NCBI RefSeq assembly: GCF_019977735.1
Contig: NZ_AP025018.1
Location: 186,001-250,000, forward strand
DNA from: Calothrix sp. PCC 7716
Lineage (GTDB): Bacteria > Cyanobacteriota > Cyanobacteriia > Cyanobacteriales > Nostocaceae
Direction of reading: 5' to 3'
Length of the DNA stretch: 64,000 nt
A model generated the notes under the pieces. The model searched no databases, had not been told where the DNA came from, and saw only the letters and a list, made by a program, of their open reading frames with translations. Positions 9,185 through 18,716 of this stretch are shown here, piece by piece. A program made the translations under genes and the position numbers. The stretch's first letter is position 1, and every line of letters begins with the position of its first letter.

Positions 9185-11821
9185 ATGTATAAAATTTTTG
9201 CTCTAGCTGCATTATCTCAAATATTTATCACCACTCCGGCGCCTGCTTCTATGGTGCCTCAACAAGTAAGCGTTCAAGCATCTACAAATGCCAAATCATT
9301 ATTTGACCAAGGTTTAAACTTATACCAAGCACAAAAGTATTCAGAAGCAGTAAAGTCATTTCAACAAGCTGCAACAGCATTTGGCAATAATGGAGATAAA
9401 CTAAATCAAGCCCTCAGTTGGAACTATCTCTCATTAAGTTACCAAGAGTTAGGACAATTATCTGAAGCTGGAATAATTAATGAAAGTATAAAATTACTAC
9501 AGAGTAAAAGTGGCAGCAAAGAATATTTATCGATACGCGCGCAAGCTTATAATACATTGGGCAAATTACAATTAGCGCAAGGACAACCCGAAAATGCCTT
9601 CTTAAGTTGGCAAGAAGCTGTTAATATATATAGTCAAATTCAAGATATTTCTGGAAAAATAGGTGCCCAAATTAACCAAACGCAAGCACTACAAGCTTTA
9701 GGACTGTTTCGACGCGCTAAAAATACTCTTGAAAGCGTAAAGTCAGATTTAACAAAACAGCAAGACCCAGTATTAAAAGCTACTGGTTTACTCAGTCTTG
9801 GCAACGCACTGCGAGTTGTTGGTGATTTAAATTTATCTTTACAAGTATTAGATGATGCAAGTAAACTGGCGCCATCAAAAGAAATATTAGCAGAAATACT
9901 GTTGAGTAAAGGTAATACAGTTCAAGCGCAGAAAAAAACGTTAGGAGAAGATACAACTCAACAAGCATTACAGCTTTATCAGCAAGCAGCTACAACTTCA
10001 TCTATACCAACAACTCAAGTCCAAGCACAACTTAATATATTACGCTTGTTAGTCTCATCATCACAACCAGAACAACTCCGAGGCGCCCAAACTTTATCAC
10101 AACAACTTCAAGCTCAAATAGATAGTTTACCACCAAGTCACAGCAGCGTTTATGCTCGAATTAATTTTGCTCAAAGTTTAATCAAGTTAGCACTCCAAAC
10201 CAACTCAACAGCAGTATCACCTCAAGATGCATGTACGAACGGACATCCTATTTGTACAGCAGCCAAAGTCATAGTCATAGGTATTAAGCAAGCTCAAAGT
10301 TTGAATGATTTACGTGCGGAAGCTTATGCTATAGGTACTTTGGGTCATTTGTACGAACAAACTCAGCAATGGACAGAAGCAGAAAATTTGAGCAAGCAAG
10401 CTTTAAAACTATCAGAAAGTATTCAAGCAAAAGATATAAGCTCGCGTTGGTTATGGCAATTAGGTAGAATTAAAAGCGCAGATAATAATCCTGGAAGAAA
10501 TCAAGAACAGGCGATTGTAGCTTACGAACAAGCTGTTAATATTTTAAAATATTTGCGTCGTGATTTAGCGGCACTCAATCGGGATGTACAATTTTCGTAT
10601 CGTGAAGAAATCGAGCCAATTTACCGTCAATATGTGAGATTATTATTGATATCTCAGGCACAACCAGATTTTAAGACTTTAGAAAAAGCGAGGAAAACTA
10701 TTGAAGCATTGCAAGTAGCAGAATTAAATAACTTTTTCCGTAGCGCTTGCGTAGATGCTCAACCTGTGGAGATGAAAAAAATTGACCAAAATCAGACAAC
10801 ATCTGTAGTATATCCGTTCATATTAAGCGACCGTTTAGCAGTAATAACATGGTTTCCTAAGCAGCCTCAAGAACAGTCATTAAAACTGCACACAATAAAT
10901 ATATCTCAAAACGAATTTGAAAATAAAGTAAGTACATTGCGTCAACAGTTGACGATTAGAAGCACATACGAATTTTTGCCACTTGCACAAGAAATGTATA
11001 ATTGGTTAATTCGGCCAATAGAGACAGACTTACAAAACAGTCGTATAAGCAACCTTGTATTTGTACTAGATGGTAGATTACAAGGTATTCCAATGGCAGC
11101 GCTTCACGATGCACAAAAAAACGAATATTTAGTTCAGAAAAAATATGATATTGCCCTAACACCAGGATTAGAAATATTACCACCAAGAAATATCGCGCGA
11201 GGCAGACTAGAAGGAATCTTTGCTGGAATTAATGAACCAAACAAAACTTCAACTCAAACTTTTCCAGGATTACCCGCTGTTAGGAGAGAGTTAGAAACAA
11301 TAACCAAAAAACTTTCGACTCAAAACTTATTCAATAATAACTTTACCACAGAAAAATTTGAACGGGCAGTAACCTCATCTCAGGCGCCGATAGTTCACCT
11401 AGCGACTCACGGAAAATTTAGTTCTAGAGCCGAAGATACATTTATTTTAGCCTGGACACAACCATTAAGCGTCAAACAATTAGACTCCCTTCTCAAAGCA
11501 AGAGAAACCAAACAGCAAGCAATAGATTTATTAGTTCTCAGCGCATGTCAAACAGCAGTAGGTGACGACAGAGCAGCATTAGGACTTGCAGGAATAGCCG
11601 TTCAATCGGGCGCCCGTAGTACAATCGGAAGTCTATGGAGCGTTGACGATAATGCTACTTCCAACTTAATGATTCAATTCTACCAACAACTCGTCAATAA
11701 CCAAAAACCAAGAGGAGAAGCTTTGCGTCTAGCTCAAATGTCCCTACTTTCAGCAGAAGACCCCACATTCAAACATCCTTACTATTGGGCGCCATTCGTT
11801 TTAGTAGGTAACTGGCAATAA
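9185..11821 (+). CDS. CHAT-domain TPR protein (caspase-like peptidase)
   Basis: An 878-residue exported protein. The start at 9185 gives a signal peptide (MYKIFALAALSQ..., cleavage near PAPAS) and avoids overlap with tpsB. At least six TPR-like helical pairs (about 30-460) precede a CHAT domain (about 600-878). Both caspase-type catalytic residues are present: His742 in VHLATHGKF and Cys788 in LSACQTAVG. The C-terminal HPYYWAPFVLVG is also typical. CHAT-TPR genes frequently follow two-partner secretion genes in cyanobacteria, and this one is 20 bp after tpsB in an apparent operon. Cleavage or processing of the TpsA exoprotein is a plausible but unproven job. Confidence 0.9.
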   Translation: MYKIFALAALSQIFITTPAPASMVPQQVSVQASTNAKSLFDQGLNLYQAQKYSEAVKSFQQAATAFGNNGDKLNQALSWNYLSLSYQELGQLSEAGIINESIKLLQSKSGSKEYLSIRAQAYNTLGKLQLAQGQPENAFLSWQEAVNIYSQIQDISGKIGAQINQTQALQALGLFRRAKNTLESVKSDLTKQQDPVLKATGLLSLGNALRVVGDLNLSLQVLDDASKLAPSKEILAEILLSKGNTVQAQKKTLGEDTTQQALQLYQQAATTSSIPTTQVQAQLNILRLLVSSSQPEQLRGAQTLSQQLQAQIDSLPPSHSSVYARINFAQSLIKLALQTNSTAVSPQDACTNGHPICTAAKVIVIGIKQAQSLNDLRAEAYAIGTLGHLYEQTQQWTEAENLSKQALKLSESIQAKDISSRWLWQLGRIKSADNNPGRNQEQAIVAYEQAVNILKYLRRDLAALNRDVQFSYREEIEPIYRQYVRLLLISQAQPDFKTLEKARKTIEALQVAELNNFFRSACVDAQPVEMKKIDQNQTTSVVYPFILSDRLAVITWFPKQPQEQSLKLHTINISQNEFENKVSTLRQQLTIRSTYEFLPLAQEMYNWLIRPIETDLQNSRISNLVFVLDGRLQGIPMAALHDAQKNEYLVQKKYDIALTPGLEILPPRNIARGRLEGIFAGINEPNKTSTQTFPGLPAVRRELETITKKLSTQNLFNNNFTTEKFERAVTSSQAPIVHLATHGKFSSRAEDTFILAWTQPLSVKQLDSLLKARETKQQAIDLLVLSACQTAVGDDRAALGLAGIAVQSGARSTIGSLWSVDDNATSNLMIQFYQQLVNNQKPRGEALRLAQMSLLSAEDPTFKHPYYWAPFVLVGNWQ

Positions 11822-12036
11822 TGGCAACGGATGTAACGGATGTCATGAGTCGCGCACGTTAACGCAGTTTTCCTACTTTCTTAGCATTTATACTACAAGT
11901 AACTAACTACAGAAATAGATCAATTAAATAAATTATTAACTCCCGATAGAAGTTAGGATAAATAATTACAACTATAATTATAACTTCTTATCATATGTAT
12001 CACAACTAAGTGAAAACAATATAAGCAGCTATAAAA

Positions 12037-13305
12037 ATGAATGTACAGTACAACTTCGACTATTTTCAAGGCAACTCTTTTTCAGAACTATACGCACAAG
12101 ATACCAAAGATGCATCTTATGCATTTATTTTAAACTATCCCACTACTGCGGGTTGGGCTGCTTACCCAAATAAAAGTAAATATTTAATTCAAGATGGTAG
12201 TGATGAATATAATAAAATATCTTACGATAAGCTTTTTCAAAAAGAAGCTTGGAAAAACCTTGCTGTGTTAGGTGATACAATTTTAGGCATCACTGTAAGT
12301 CCACCACCAAATTTATTATTTGACTATTGGCGCCAGCATTTTGGCTATAGTTATAATAACATTCATGTAATACCACAATCAGTTTATCTCGATTACCTTA
12401 ATCAAAACGCCCGCTTCGATAAATTTATTACATTATTTCCGTTTGATGCTTTACAAACAGAAAAACATGCCGTTGCACCCGATGTTCATTATAATTTACT
12501 TAGTAAAGCGACTTTATCAAGTTTAGGAGTACAGTGTCCACAATACGCAAGCTATAATCTGAATGAAGTAAATATAGAAGATATTAACTTACCACGAAAA
12601 TATCCATATTTAATCAAAGTCTCTCATGGACTTTCTGGAGAAGGGACTTATATAATAAAAACTGAAAGCGATTTAAACTACTGTCATTCAGAACTAAAAA
12701 AATACCTTGCGAGTAAATCAGTTTCTACAATCGTTGTCTCAGAATTTGTAAACAATGTTATACAAAATTATTGCGTACAGTTTTATATCAGCAAGACTGG
12801 TAGTATAACATTAATTGGTACTACAAGCCAACTAGTTACCGACGAAGGAAATTATTTAGGGGGAATAATCAACTATCGTCAAACCGATATGAGTAAATTC
12901 TTTTCCATGATTACAGCAATAGGTGAATATGCTCATAATAAAGGATATTTTGGCGCCATAGGATTTGACGTTCTCGAAGACAGAGATGGAGAACTTTTTG
13001 TCATTGATGCAAATTTTCGAGTTAATGGTTCCACTCCTTTATGCTTACAGCGTCATAATTTACTAAAACTTGGAAAAGGAGTTGCTAAATATTCTAGTGA
13101 CTACCGCATTGCAGGAACATTAGAATCAACTTTTAAAACATTGCAACCAGAACTGGAAAATAGCGACTTTATAATTTTATCAGCGCAAGAAATAAATAAG
13201 GGAAGTGACTATACCGATATATATGGTATCATCGCAGCAAATACTATTCACGAAATAAAATCTATCGAGCAAAAATTGCAGCAAAAGGGTTTGTTAATTG
13301 TTTAA
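12037..13305 (+). CDS. ATP-grasp domain protein, substrate unknown
   Basis: A 422-residue cytosolic protein with no signal peptide. The central part has the ATP-grasp pattern: YPYLIKVSHGLSGEGT (nucleotide-binding lysine and Gly-rich loop, about 190-205), VVSEFV (hinge, about 233-240) and a metal/ATP site in IGFDVLEDRDGELFVIDANFR (about 308-328, Asp and Asn ligands). Family members ligate a carboxylate to an amine or thiol through an acyl phosphate. The substrate cannot be read here. It stands alone between the secretion operon and convergent genes, with 215 bp of featureless AT-rich DNA upstream. Confidence 0.8.
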   Translation: MNVQYNFDYFQGNSFSELYAQDTKDASYAFILNYPTTAGWAAYPNKSKYLIQDGSDEYNKISYDKLFQKEAWKNLAVLGDTILGITVSPPPNLLFDYWRQHFGYSYNNIHVIPQSVYLDYLNQNARFDKFITLFPFDALQTEKHAVAPDVHYNLLSKATLSSLGVQCPQYASYNLNEVNIEDINLPRKYPYLIKVSHGLSGEGTYIIKTESDLNYCHSELKKYLASKSVSTIVVSEFVNNVIQNYCVQFYISKTGSITLIGTTSQLVTDEGNYLGGIINYRQTDMSKFFSMITAIGEYAHNKGYFGAIGFDVLEDRDGELFVIDANFRVNGSTPLCLQRHNLLKLGKGVAKYSSDYRIAGTLESTFKTLQPELENSDFIILSAQEINKGSDYTDIYGIIAANTIHEIKSIEQKLQQKGLLIV

Positions 13306-13403
13306 TATGATACGGCAAATACCGAAAATTCAAGACCATATTTGCTGAATACGTTGACAAACTTGTTGCCAATCATTAGGGTCTGTTGATAGTATTGCAT
13401 TAT

Positions 13404-13625
13404 TTATATAGTGTCATATATGGCATCTGAATCACTGTATCCTCTTAAAAGTTCTTCTGCGGCAAGACGATGCCAAGCTTCATCATCAATTTCATCTTGA
13501 TTAGGTTCGTTAAACATAATAATCACTTTCAATTGCTGATTTTGTGGTAACTCTTGTAAAACTGTATCAGGCAATACAATCTTGCCCTCAGCATTTACTT
13601 GAGCAGGAAACTCATATGCTTTCAT
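13404..13625 (-). CDS. Small AbrB/antitoxin-like protein
   Basis: A 73-residue protein. The N-terminal half (KAYEFPAQVNAEGKIVLPDTVLQELP) has the beta-strand 'x-G-x-I-x-L-P' signature of AbrB/SpoVT-like swapped-hairpin DNA-binding domains found in many cyanobacterial antitoxins. The acidic C-terminal half (DDEAWHRLAAEELLRGYSDSDAIYD) would bind a toxin. No intact toxin is adjacent. The next 75 bp on this strand can be read in another frame as a short C-terminus-like tail (DPNDWQQVCQRIQQIWS then stop, about 13329-13400) without a start, perhaps a remnant of a lost partner gene. Confidence 0.6.
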   Translation of the reverse strand: MKAYEFPAQVNAEGKIVLPDTVLQELPQNQQLKVIIMFNEPNQDEIDDEAWHRLAAEELLRGYSDSDAIYDTI

Positions 13626-13697
13626 CTCATTTTTCCATAAAAAAAGTTTTTTATGAAATTATTGTACAGCAGTTCTCGATACTTTACAAACATCTTT

Positions 13698-14585
13698 TTA
13701 ATTTGTTGAGAGGTTGACAGTATTTTTTTCTGTTATGCACATAGCAATACCCTTTTCGTAATAAGCTGCTTCATTAATAAAAATCGGGTAAACTGTCGAT
13801 GCTCCCTCATAAAAAATTTCTTGACCATCAAACGTTAGAAATATCGGGTCTCCTGCATTTAAAGGTTGATAATCTTGAAACTGACGTGATGGATGAATCA
13901 TTGCTTCAATTTCACCTTGTGCGTTTCTTGGATAATCGATGGCGCCTATATAATTATAAATAGTAATGGAACTTGGTATTTCAGGGAGTTTACCTTGATT
14001 GTATGCTTCAAAATAATCTAAAGCAGCAAGTATTAGTTTTTCTGTTTTCTGAAAAAGTTCTGCATTTAATATACCTTGAGCAACGGCGCCAACTTCAATA
14101 GCAAAACCCAATTCGCTCAAAGAATCAAGATATACAGCATTTTGAGATTTAGGAGAACAGCAAACCTTTACATCATCACTAATCAAACTTAAATAACTAG
14201 ATAAACCCAGTAAAAAAGGATGCTCACTACTTAATAAAATGCTTAATCCCATGTTAGATGTTGTAGTGTGTAAATCAATAATTACATCACAAGCTTTACC
14301 TTGCCCAGATAATAAAATTTGTTGAATTTCTTTCGCGCGCGTATCTTCATAACTAGAAAGGTTAGCATTTTGTAAATCAGCACGACTAAAACAGCGATTT
14401 AAATCTTTATCAATATACCGTCTACATTGTTCAATAGCTTTAGGATTTCCAAATACAACCTGAGATGAAAAACTAGGTCGAGTTATTAAATCTTGATTAT
14501 TAGCAAACTTTTTGGCTAAGTAGACACCCGTCAACTCGTTACCGTGAGTCCCACCCACTATTGCCACAGTACTGATTTTATTCAT
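13698..14585 (-). CDS. Aspartoacylase / succinylglutamate desuccinylase family amidohydrolase
   Basis: A 295-residue zinc carboxypeptidase-fold enzyme that would hydrolyse an N-acyl aspartate to aspartate and a carboxylate. Zinc ligands are visible: His14 and Glu17 in GGTHGNE and His106 in [11 protein letters not shown]. The substrate-binding DLNR (about 61-64) and catalytic-type Glu164 in IEVGAVAQG are present, and the length matches aspartoacylases. It is convergent with the ATP-grasp gene and divergent from the FKBP gene. The in vivo acyl group is not evident. Confidence 0.88.
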   Translation of the reverse strand: MNKISTVAIVGGTHGNELTGVYLAKKFANNQDLITRPSFSSQVVFGNPKAIEQCRRYIDKDLNRCFSRADLQNANLSSYEDTRAKEIQQILLSGQGKACDVIIDLHTTTSNMGLSILLSSEHPFLLGLSSYLSLISDDVKVCCSPKSQNAVYLDSLSELGFAIEVGAVAQGILNAELFQKTEKLILAALDYFEAYNQGKLPEIPSSITIYNYIGAIDYPRNAQGEIEAMIHPSRQFQDYQPLNAGDPIFLTFDGQEIFYEGASTVYPIFINEAAYYEKGIAMCITEKNTVNLSTN

Positions 14586-14684
14586 AAAGTAGATGTAAGT
14601 AAAATTAGATACAAGTATTTGAAGAATTATTAAAGGGCGAGTAGAATTACCGCGTGTGTATATATAGATGATAAATAGGAATTG

Positions 14685-15227
14685 ATGTTGAAAGTAATTT
14701 TATCGCGTGTGGGGTTAATGACTGTTTGCTGTTTAATGGTTGCCTGTACGCAAGCACAGGATAATCAAGCAGCGAGTACTCCCACCGAAGCACCAACAGC
14801 TACCAACGTAACCGCAACACCAACACCAACTGTTACAGCAACAGCAACAGCGACTGCAACCCCAGGTGCATCAACTGGCGCCGGAAAAGTTGTTACCACG
14901 CCTTCAGGGTTAAAGTATGAAGTACTCAAACCAGGTACAGGCGCCACGCCCAAAACAGGTCAAACTGTCACCGTTCACTATACAGGTACTTTAGAAAACG
15001 GCACCAAGTTTGATAGTTCGCGTGATAGAGGAGAACCTTTTGAGTTTCAAATTGGCACTGGGCAAGTAATTAAAGGTTGGGACGAAGGTTTAAGCACGAT
15101 GAAAGTTGGCGAGCGTCGTAAATTAATCATCCCATCTAACTTGGGTTATGGAGAACGTGGAGCTGGTGCTGATATTCCTCCAAATGCAACTTTGATTTTT
15201 GATGTCGAGTTATTAAGAATCAAGTAG
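14685..15227 (+). CDS. FKBP-type peptidyl-prolyl isomerase, putative lipoprotein
   Basis: A 180-residue protein. I prefer the ATG at 14685 (AGGA 4 bases upstream) to the TTG one codon earlier. The N-terminal hydrophobic stretch ends in a lipobox-like L-M-V-A-C, so the mature protein probably starts at a lipid-modified Cys21. A Thr/Ala/Pro low-complexity linker (about 25-65) leads to an FKBP domain (about 75-180) with the full-length [10 protein letters not shown]...KGWDEGL...LGYGERGAG...LIFDVELL core. It would assist folding in the periplasm or at the thylakoid/plasma membrane. Confidence 0.92.
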   Translation: MLKVILSRVGLMTVCCLMVACTQAQDNQAASTPTEAPTATNVTATPTPTVTATATATATPGASTGAGKVVTTPSGLKYEVLKPGTGATPKTGQTVTVHYTGTLENGTKFDSSRDRGEPFEFQIGTGQVIKGWDEGLSTMKVGERRKLIIPSNLGYGERGAGADIPPNATLIFDVELLRIK

Positions 15228-15273
15228 TTAGTAGTATTAATTTTAGTTAGTCATAGCACAAATCTCTTGTGGA

Positions 15274-15291
15274 GTGGGCATCCTTGCCCGC
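15274..15291. repeat. GTGGGCA/TTGCCCGC interspersed hairpin
   Basis: GTGGGCATCCTTGCCCGC forms a short stem with a 4-base loop. It sits between convergent genes (FKBP and kinase) and may act as a bidirectional terminator. The same element type is common in intergenic DNA of filamentous cyanobacteria. Confidence 0.5.
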
Positions 15292-15306
15292 CCCTCTCCT
15301 CAACCA

Positions 15307-17058
15307 TTAAGTTAAAAATTTCGATGTAGGAATTACAGATGTCGGCGCCCTTCTATTATCATTTCTACCTAACTGGCTAGCAATAAAGTAAGAAATAATA
15401 CCTAATATCAATGTAACAGCTAGGGTAATGCCAACAATTTTTAAAGTATTACCAGAATTACGAGATGTTGATTTATCTTTTCTAGGCTGATAAATTGTAC
15501 CATCTGGCGCCTGTTGTGGTGTTTGATTGCTAGCAGGTTTTGGTTGATATATTGTATTATCGGGTGTTTGATTAGGTATTTGATGATTGCCAGCACGATG
15601 CTGTTGCATTATTGTATCTTCGATAGTATTTTGATTACCTGAATTTGTCGCTGGTCGTGGTTGAAATAATGTTTTATCTGGTGGTGTTGGTTTATTTTCA
15701 CTGTTAGAAACGCGCGGTTGTACAATTGTACCTTCTGGGGGAATTTGTGGCGCCATTGGTGAAGGGTTTGGAGGTCGTTGAACTATTGTACCTTCAGGCG
15801 CCTTGATTGCGTTTGAATTTGACGCTGATGATTGAGGTGGTTGGAATAATTGAGTTGGTGGTGGTTGTAAAGGTTTATTAATGGTTTCGTTATTAGAACC
15901 TTGTTGAGGTTTATTTTGTGGTGGTTGTAAAGGTTTATTGATAGTTTCGCTATTGGAACCTTGTTGAGGTTTATTTTGTGGTGGTTGTAAGGGTTTATCT
16001 ACTGTCTCATCGTTAGACACTTGAAGTGGTTTAGGAACAGTTTCGTTATGAGAAGCTGCGTTATATTGCTGTGGTCTTGGTTGAAAAATTGTTGTGGACT
16101 TTAAAGTACCAGCATTATTAGATAGAGGTTTAATTGCAGCTTCCAACGCTTGAGAAAGTTCACTAACTGAAGCAAAACGATTGCTAGGTTTCTTTTGAAG
16201 ACATTTAATTACTACAGCTTCTAACTCTAAGGGTAAATGCTCACACCCACGTTGCTCCCGTAATGGTCTAGGTGGTTCATAACTATGGGCTAATAACCAT
16301 GAAGGTTCACTAATTTGTTCACCTTTAATACTTAAACCAAAAGGGTCTGCCGCACTCAGCATTTCATAAAGGATAATACCCAAACTATAAATATCAGCAC
16401 TTACATCTATAGTCTGAACGTTTTGAATTTGTTCGGGTGAAGAATAGCGAAATGTACCAATAAATGTTTTAGTAAGATTCGTGTGTTCAGAAGAATCACT
16501 ATATATCTTGGCAATACCAAAATCTAAAATTTTTACCCACTCACCAAACTCTGTAGGAACTAAAAAAATATTATCTGGTTTCAAATCGCGATGAATAACC
16601 TTGATACGCTCTGTATTAGTTCCATCGCGCTGCATTATAACCCCTCGATGGGCAAGCTGCAACCCCGTACACACCTGCGTCATAATTTTTACTACACGTT
16701 CAGGTGGTAATTGCTTTTCACGCTGTAACAATTGTCGTAGCGTTTGCCCCCGCAAATACTCCATTACATAAAAAGGAAAACCTTCGGTAGTAACTCCACA
16801 ATCACTAATTTCGATGATATGCTCGCTTTGTAAAGCAGCACAAATCGAAATTTCTCGCTCAAAGCGTTTTCTCATCTCACCAGATGCCACCAACTTATCT
16901 TTAAGCAGTTTGAGCGCAACATCTTTACCAACGCGCGTATCAGTGGCAAGAAAAACTTCTCCCATACCACCTCCACCCAAACGTTTATCCAAACGATAAC
17001 GTTGGTTATCACCAATCAAGCGACCTATCCAAGAATTATTAGATGGTGGGGAGTTCAT
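15307..17058 (-). CDS. Ser/Thr protein kinase with repetitive Pro/Gln linker and C-terminal membrane anchor
   Basis: A 583-residue Hanks-type kinase. The catalytic domain spans about 22-305: glycine loop GGGGMGEV, ATP lysine K50, HRDLKPDN with catalytic Asp158, and DFG Asp179. All key residues are intact, so it should be active. Residues 310-535 are a low-complexity linker with recurring 'ETxxKPLQPPQNKPQQGSN' and 'PEGTIVQP'/'DNTIYQPKP' units that offer many Thr sites, possibly autophosphorylated FHA ligands. A single transmembrane helix lies near 545-567. It is transcribed divergently from the Pvc16-like gene, so it could control the injection system; this is inferred from position. Confidence 0.9.
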   Translation of the reverse strand: MNSPPSNNSWIGRLIGDNQRYRLDKRLGGGGMGEVFLATDTRVGKDVALKLLKDKLVASGEMRKRFEREISICAALQSEHIIEISDCGVTTEGFPFYVMEYLRGQTLRQLLQREKQLPPERVVKIMTQVCTGLQLAHRGVIMQRDGTNTERIKVIHRDLKPDNIFLVPTEFGEWVKILDFGIAKIYSDSSEHTNLTKTFIGTFRYSSPEQIQNVQTIDVSADIYSLGIILYEMLSAADPFGLSIKGEQISEPSWLLAHSYEPPRPLREQRGCEHLPLELEAVVIKCLQKKPSNRFASVSELSQALEAAIKPLSNNAGTLKSTTIFQPRPQQYNAASHNETVPKPLQVSNDETVDKPLQPPQNKPQQGSNSETINKPLQPPQNKPQQGSNNETINKPLQPPPTQLFQPPQSSASNSNAIKAPEGTIVQRPPNPSPMAPQIPPEGTIVQPRVSNSENKPTPPDKTLFQPRPATNSGNQNTIEDTIMQQHRAGNHQIPNQTPDNTIYQPKPASNQTPQQAPDGTIYQPRKDKSTSRNSGNTLKIVGITLAVTLILGIISYFIASQLGRNDNRRAPTSVIPTSKFLT

Positions 17059-17196
17059 TATCAGAAACCCATCCTATTTTTTAATAAAGTTTTCAAAGGT
17101 TAAATGTACTAAATAATTCAATAATTAATAAAATAATCAATAACCATCCTAATATACTATATATATAGCTAACATTCGACTTTCGTATACATTAAC

Positions 17197-17252
17197 GTAG
17201 GTTGGGTATAGCGTTAGCGTTCACGTAGTGTTCCGAAGGAAAACCCAACACA
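17197..17252. repeat. GTAGGTTGGGT...AACCCAAC interspersed repeat
   Basis: Inverted arms GTAGGTTGGGT (17197) and AACCCAACAC (17243) flank a segment containing GCGTTAGCGTTCACGTAGTGTTCCGAAGG split over two sub-motifs. It is a familiar cyanobacterial intergenic repeat. It occupies the 254-bp divergent promoter region between the kinase and the Pvc16-like gene. Nothing else recognisable lies in that gap. Confidence 0.65.
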
Positions 17253-17312
17253 CATACAAGTACAAATACTCTCATATATCATTAATCTATGACATTACCA
17301 TGAGGAATCAGA

Positions 17313-18584
17313 ATGAGTAATGCGCTCTCTATAGCCACCGTCACAGCAGTAATAAAAAACTTATTAGAAAATGGCTTAGTAAGTGATGCCATAGCAGCAA
17401 GTGTAGGTGATGTACTTGTAACAGCATTACCACCAGATAAAATTCAAGTAGGAAGTGACGAACGCGCGCAAATCAACCTTTTTCTATATCACGTCACCCA
17501 AAATCGTAACGTAGATTGGGTATCTCAAGAATATCGTAATCGTTATAGCAGCACACGCACCGCAAACCCACCTTTAGCACTTGACCTACATTATGTACTA
17601 ACAGCTTACGGCGCCAAAGATTTCCAAGCCGAAATTTTACTTGGCTACGCAATGCAAATGTTACATAAACTACCTATTATTACATCTAATACTATTGAAA
17701 ACGCTTTAAAAAATGCGGCTGAAACAAGTACATCTAGCGTATTTTCACAGGCTATATCAGGTTTATCTGTACCTAAATTAGCAGAGCAAATTGGGCAAAT
17801 AAAACTTAGTCCAGAATTTTTGAACATGGAAGAAAGTTCTAAAATTTGGTCTGCGCTGCAAACACATTATAGACCTTCGGCTACTTATCAAGCGTCAATG
17901 GTTCTGATAGAGAGTGATAACATTGATAAATCACCGATTGGCTCAGTACTGTTACCTAATCAACCAAGTATTGAACAAGTAACAGCGCCTGCACAAGCTG
18001 AAACTTCTATTACTGTAGGCAGTACAATATTGATTCGGGGTAAGCGGCTACAGGGTGATATTACTAAACTTAGACTGGGTAATCAGGATAAATTTTTTAC
18101 ACCTTTTGATGTTCAAGACACGCAAGTGAGTTTACAAACACCTCCAGATTTGCGTGCGGGTGTGCAAAGTGTACAAGTAGTACATCAAACAATGGAAATT
18201 GGAGGATCTCAGAATTTAATCGAGTCAAACGTTGCCGCTTTCATATTGCATCCCAAAATCATTGATCAGACGCGATACACCAAGTCTAACGAAGATAGTA
18301 AAGACAATTTAAGTTCCGGCGAAATTAACGTTAAATTCAACCCAAAAATTGGTAAAGAACAACGAGTTATTTTATTACTCAATGAAATATCAAGTGAAAA
18401 TCCAGTATTTTACTCTTTACCCATTGCAGCGCGCGCAACAGATACTGATACTATCGCAGTTACTGTCAAAAACGTTAAGCCAGGAGCGTATTTGGTAAGG
18501 ATACAAGTAGATGGGGCTACTAGCATACTTTATAGAAATAAAAATGGGGAATACGATTCGCCACAGGTGACTATTACTAGTTAA
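17313..18584 (+). CDS. Pvc16-like eCIS cap/terminator protein with IPT/TIG-like domain
   Basis: A 423-residue protein. Residues 1-200 match the DUF4255/Pvc16 N-terminal domain: INLFLYHVTQNRNVDW, PPLALDLHYVLTAYG and ILLGYAMQMLH are all typical. This domain forms the cap that ends the sheath-tube particle in eCIS and related phage tails. Residues about 225-320 look like an IPT/TIG immunoglobulin fold (GSTILIRGKRLQGDITKLRLG). A second Pvc16-like protein with a different C-terminal domain is encoded at 52143. The gene precedes the AAA+ ATPase, a common eCIS order. Confidence 0.85.
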   Translation: MSNALSIATVTAVIKNLLENGLVSDAIAASVGDVLVTALPPDKIQVGSDERAQINLFLYHVTQNRNVDWVSQEYRNRYSSTRTANPPLALDLHYVLTAYGAKDFQAEILLGYAMQMLHKLPIITSNTIENALKNAAETSTSSVFSQAISGLSVPKLAEQIGQIKLSPEFLNMEESSKIWSALQTHYRPSATYQASMVLIESDNIDKSPIGSVLLPNQPSIEQVTAPAQAETSITVGSTILIRGKRLQGDITKLRLGNQDKFFTPFDVQDTQVSLQTPPDLRAGVQSVQVVHQTMEIGGSQNLIESNVAAFILHPKIIDQTRYTKSNEDSKDNLSSGEINVKFNPKIGKEQRVILLLNEISSENPVFYSLPIAARATDTDTIAVTVKNVKPGAYLVRIQVDGATSILYRNKNGEYDSPQVTITS

Positions 18585-18716
18585 CACTCGTTTCAAAAAT
18601 ATGTTTTCGACTTTTGGGGAATATGTTTAAAGCTGACTATGCGGATATTTTAATAATAGTAGCAGTAAAAAGCTTATCTAATCCGTGAGGATAGAAGTCT
18701 TAACCGTGCCCTTAAG

